Source: Thermoleophilaceae bacterium
GTDB lineage: Bacteria; Actinomycetota; Thermoleophilia; Solirubrobacterales; Thermoleophilaceae
Length of the DNA stretch: 6,904 nucleotides
Assembly: GCA_013696905.1 (NCBI GenBank)
Contig: JACCXP010000218.1
Span: forward strand, 1-6,904
Direction of reading: 5' to 3'
Part shown: piece after piece, positions 6,490-6,904 of the stretch
Layout: each line of letters begins with the position of its first letter
How positions within the stretch are numbered: position 1 is the first letter of the stretch
Notes under the pieces: model-generated
Told to the model about the DNA's origin: nothing
What the model saw: the letters and a program-made list of their open reading frames with translations, nothing else
The model's database searches: none
Translations under genes and position numbers: made by a program

Positions 6490-6904
6490 TCACCACTCGA
6501 CGAGCTTCCAGACCTCGGGCAACGCGACGCCCTCTTCGCCGATGTCGGCGAAGATCGTGACCGCCTCCTTCAGGTGCGCCATCGCCGCCTCGGAGCGTCC
6601 GATCTCGTGGTGGAGGTCGGCGAGATTGTTGTGGAGCGCCGCTTCGCGATGGCGGTCGCCCTGGCGGGCGCACAGCTCGAGCGCCTGCTCGGCCACGTCG
6701 ATCGCGGCCTCGGTCTCCCCGCCGGCGCGCAGGGCGAGCGAGAGGTTGTTGAGCGCGGCTGCGTGCACCGTGGCGTCGCCGAGCTGCTCGCCGAGGGCGA
6801 TGCTGCGCTCGAGGTGGGTGCGCGCGCCCTTCAGGTCGCGCTCGCTCGAGGCGAGCACGCCGAGCATGTTGTGCGCCTGCGCGAGCGCGCGCGCGTCGCC
6901 AGCC
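6490..6904 (-). CDS. Tetratricopeptide-repeat protein, C-terminal fragment (5' end outside window)
   Basis: The minus-strand frame is open to the window edge, and the first visible ATG (complement of 6865-6867) is internal to a repeat, so this is only the C-terminal end (137 residues). It holds three helix-turn-helix repeats with a 40-residue period, marked by HNMLGVLASSERDLKGA, LNNLSLALRAGGETEAA and LHNNLADLHHEIGRSEAA. A short tail ends in PEVWKLVEW. The 40-residue spacing resembles MalT- or kinesin-light-chain-type TPRs rather than the 34-residue form. Such repeats often end large actinobacterial signalling proteins with adenylate cyclase, AAA/NB-ARC or LuxR-type modules, but none of those is visible here, so the function cannot be assigned. 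It is convergent with the plus-strand operon and belongs to a different transcription unit. Confidence 0.85.
   Translation of the reverse strand, partial: AGDARALAQAHNMLGVLASSERDLKGARTHLERSIALGEQLGDATVHAAALNNLSLALRAGGETEAAIDVAEQALELCARQGDRHREAALHNNLADLHHEIGRSEAAMAHLKEAVTIFADIGEEGVALPEVWKLVEW

Overview
The window is very GC-rich DNA with densely packed plus-strand genes. It carries the downstream half of the conserved bacterial nusA-infB translation operon. The order is infB (5'-truncated), ylxP/DUF503, rbfA, an NrnA-type DHH phosphoesterase, truB, ribF and rpsO. This is the Gram-positive arrangement, as in Bacillus and in actinobacteria. The base composition, the GTG starts and the protein style suggest a high-GC actinobacterium, possibly Thermoleophilia/Solirubrobacterales. 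That placement is an inference from general resemblance, not from a database search.

Layout: 1-1850 holds the end of infB. Positions 1875-5527 hold six short-spaced or overlapping genes for ribosome maturation (ylxP, rbfA), RNA turnover (nrnA), tRNA modification (truB), FMN/FAD synthesis (ribF) and ribosomal protein S15 (rpsO). Positions 5524-6469 hold a redox pair: a single-cysteine peroxiredoxin that starts inside the rpsO stop codon, then a DsbA-like CPYC thioredoxin-fold protein without a signal peptide. Positions 6490-6904 hold, on the minus strand, the C-terminal end of a tetratricopeptide-repeat protein that runs off the window. The two transcription units converge, with only 20 bases between the stop codons.

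Four junctions are 4-base overlaps (GTGA or ATGA): rbfA/nrnA, truB/ribF, ribF/rpsO and rpsO/peroxiredoxin. No gap on the plus strand is large enough for an ordinary promoter, so the genes are probably co-transcribed and translationally coupled. No intergenic region exceeds 60 bases. I see no RNA gene, CRISPR array, insertion sequence or convincing intrinsic terminator.

Most of the window is well-known core machinery, and I do not see an undescribed system. The points worth a second look are at junctions. The DsbA-like gene lacks a canonical start where its conserved N-terminus should begin, and one added base would restore a GTGA overlap. A predicted hairpin covers the rpsO start codon, and another covers the nrnA Shine-Dalgarno sequence. 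A 19-base near-perfect palindrome spans the infB stop. RibF has an unusually short segment after its first nucleotide-binding motif.
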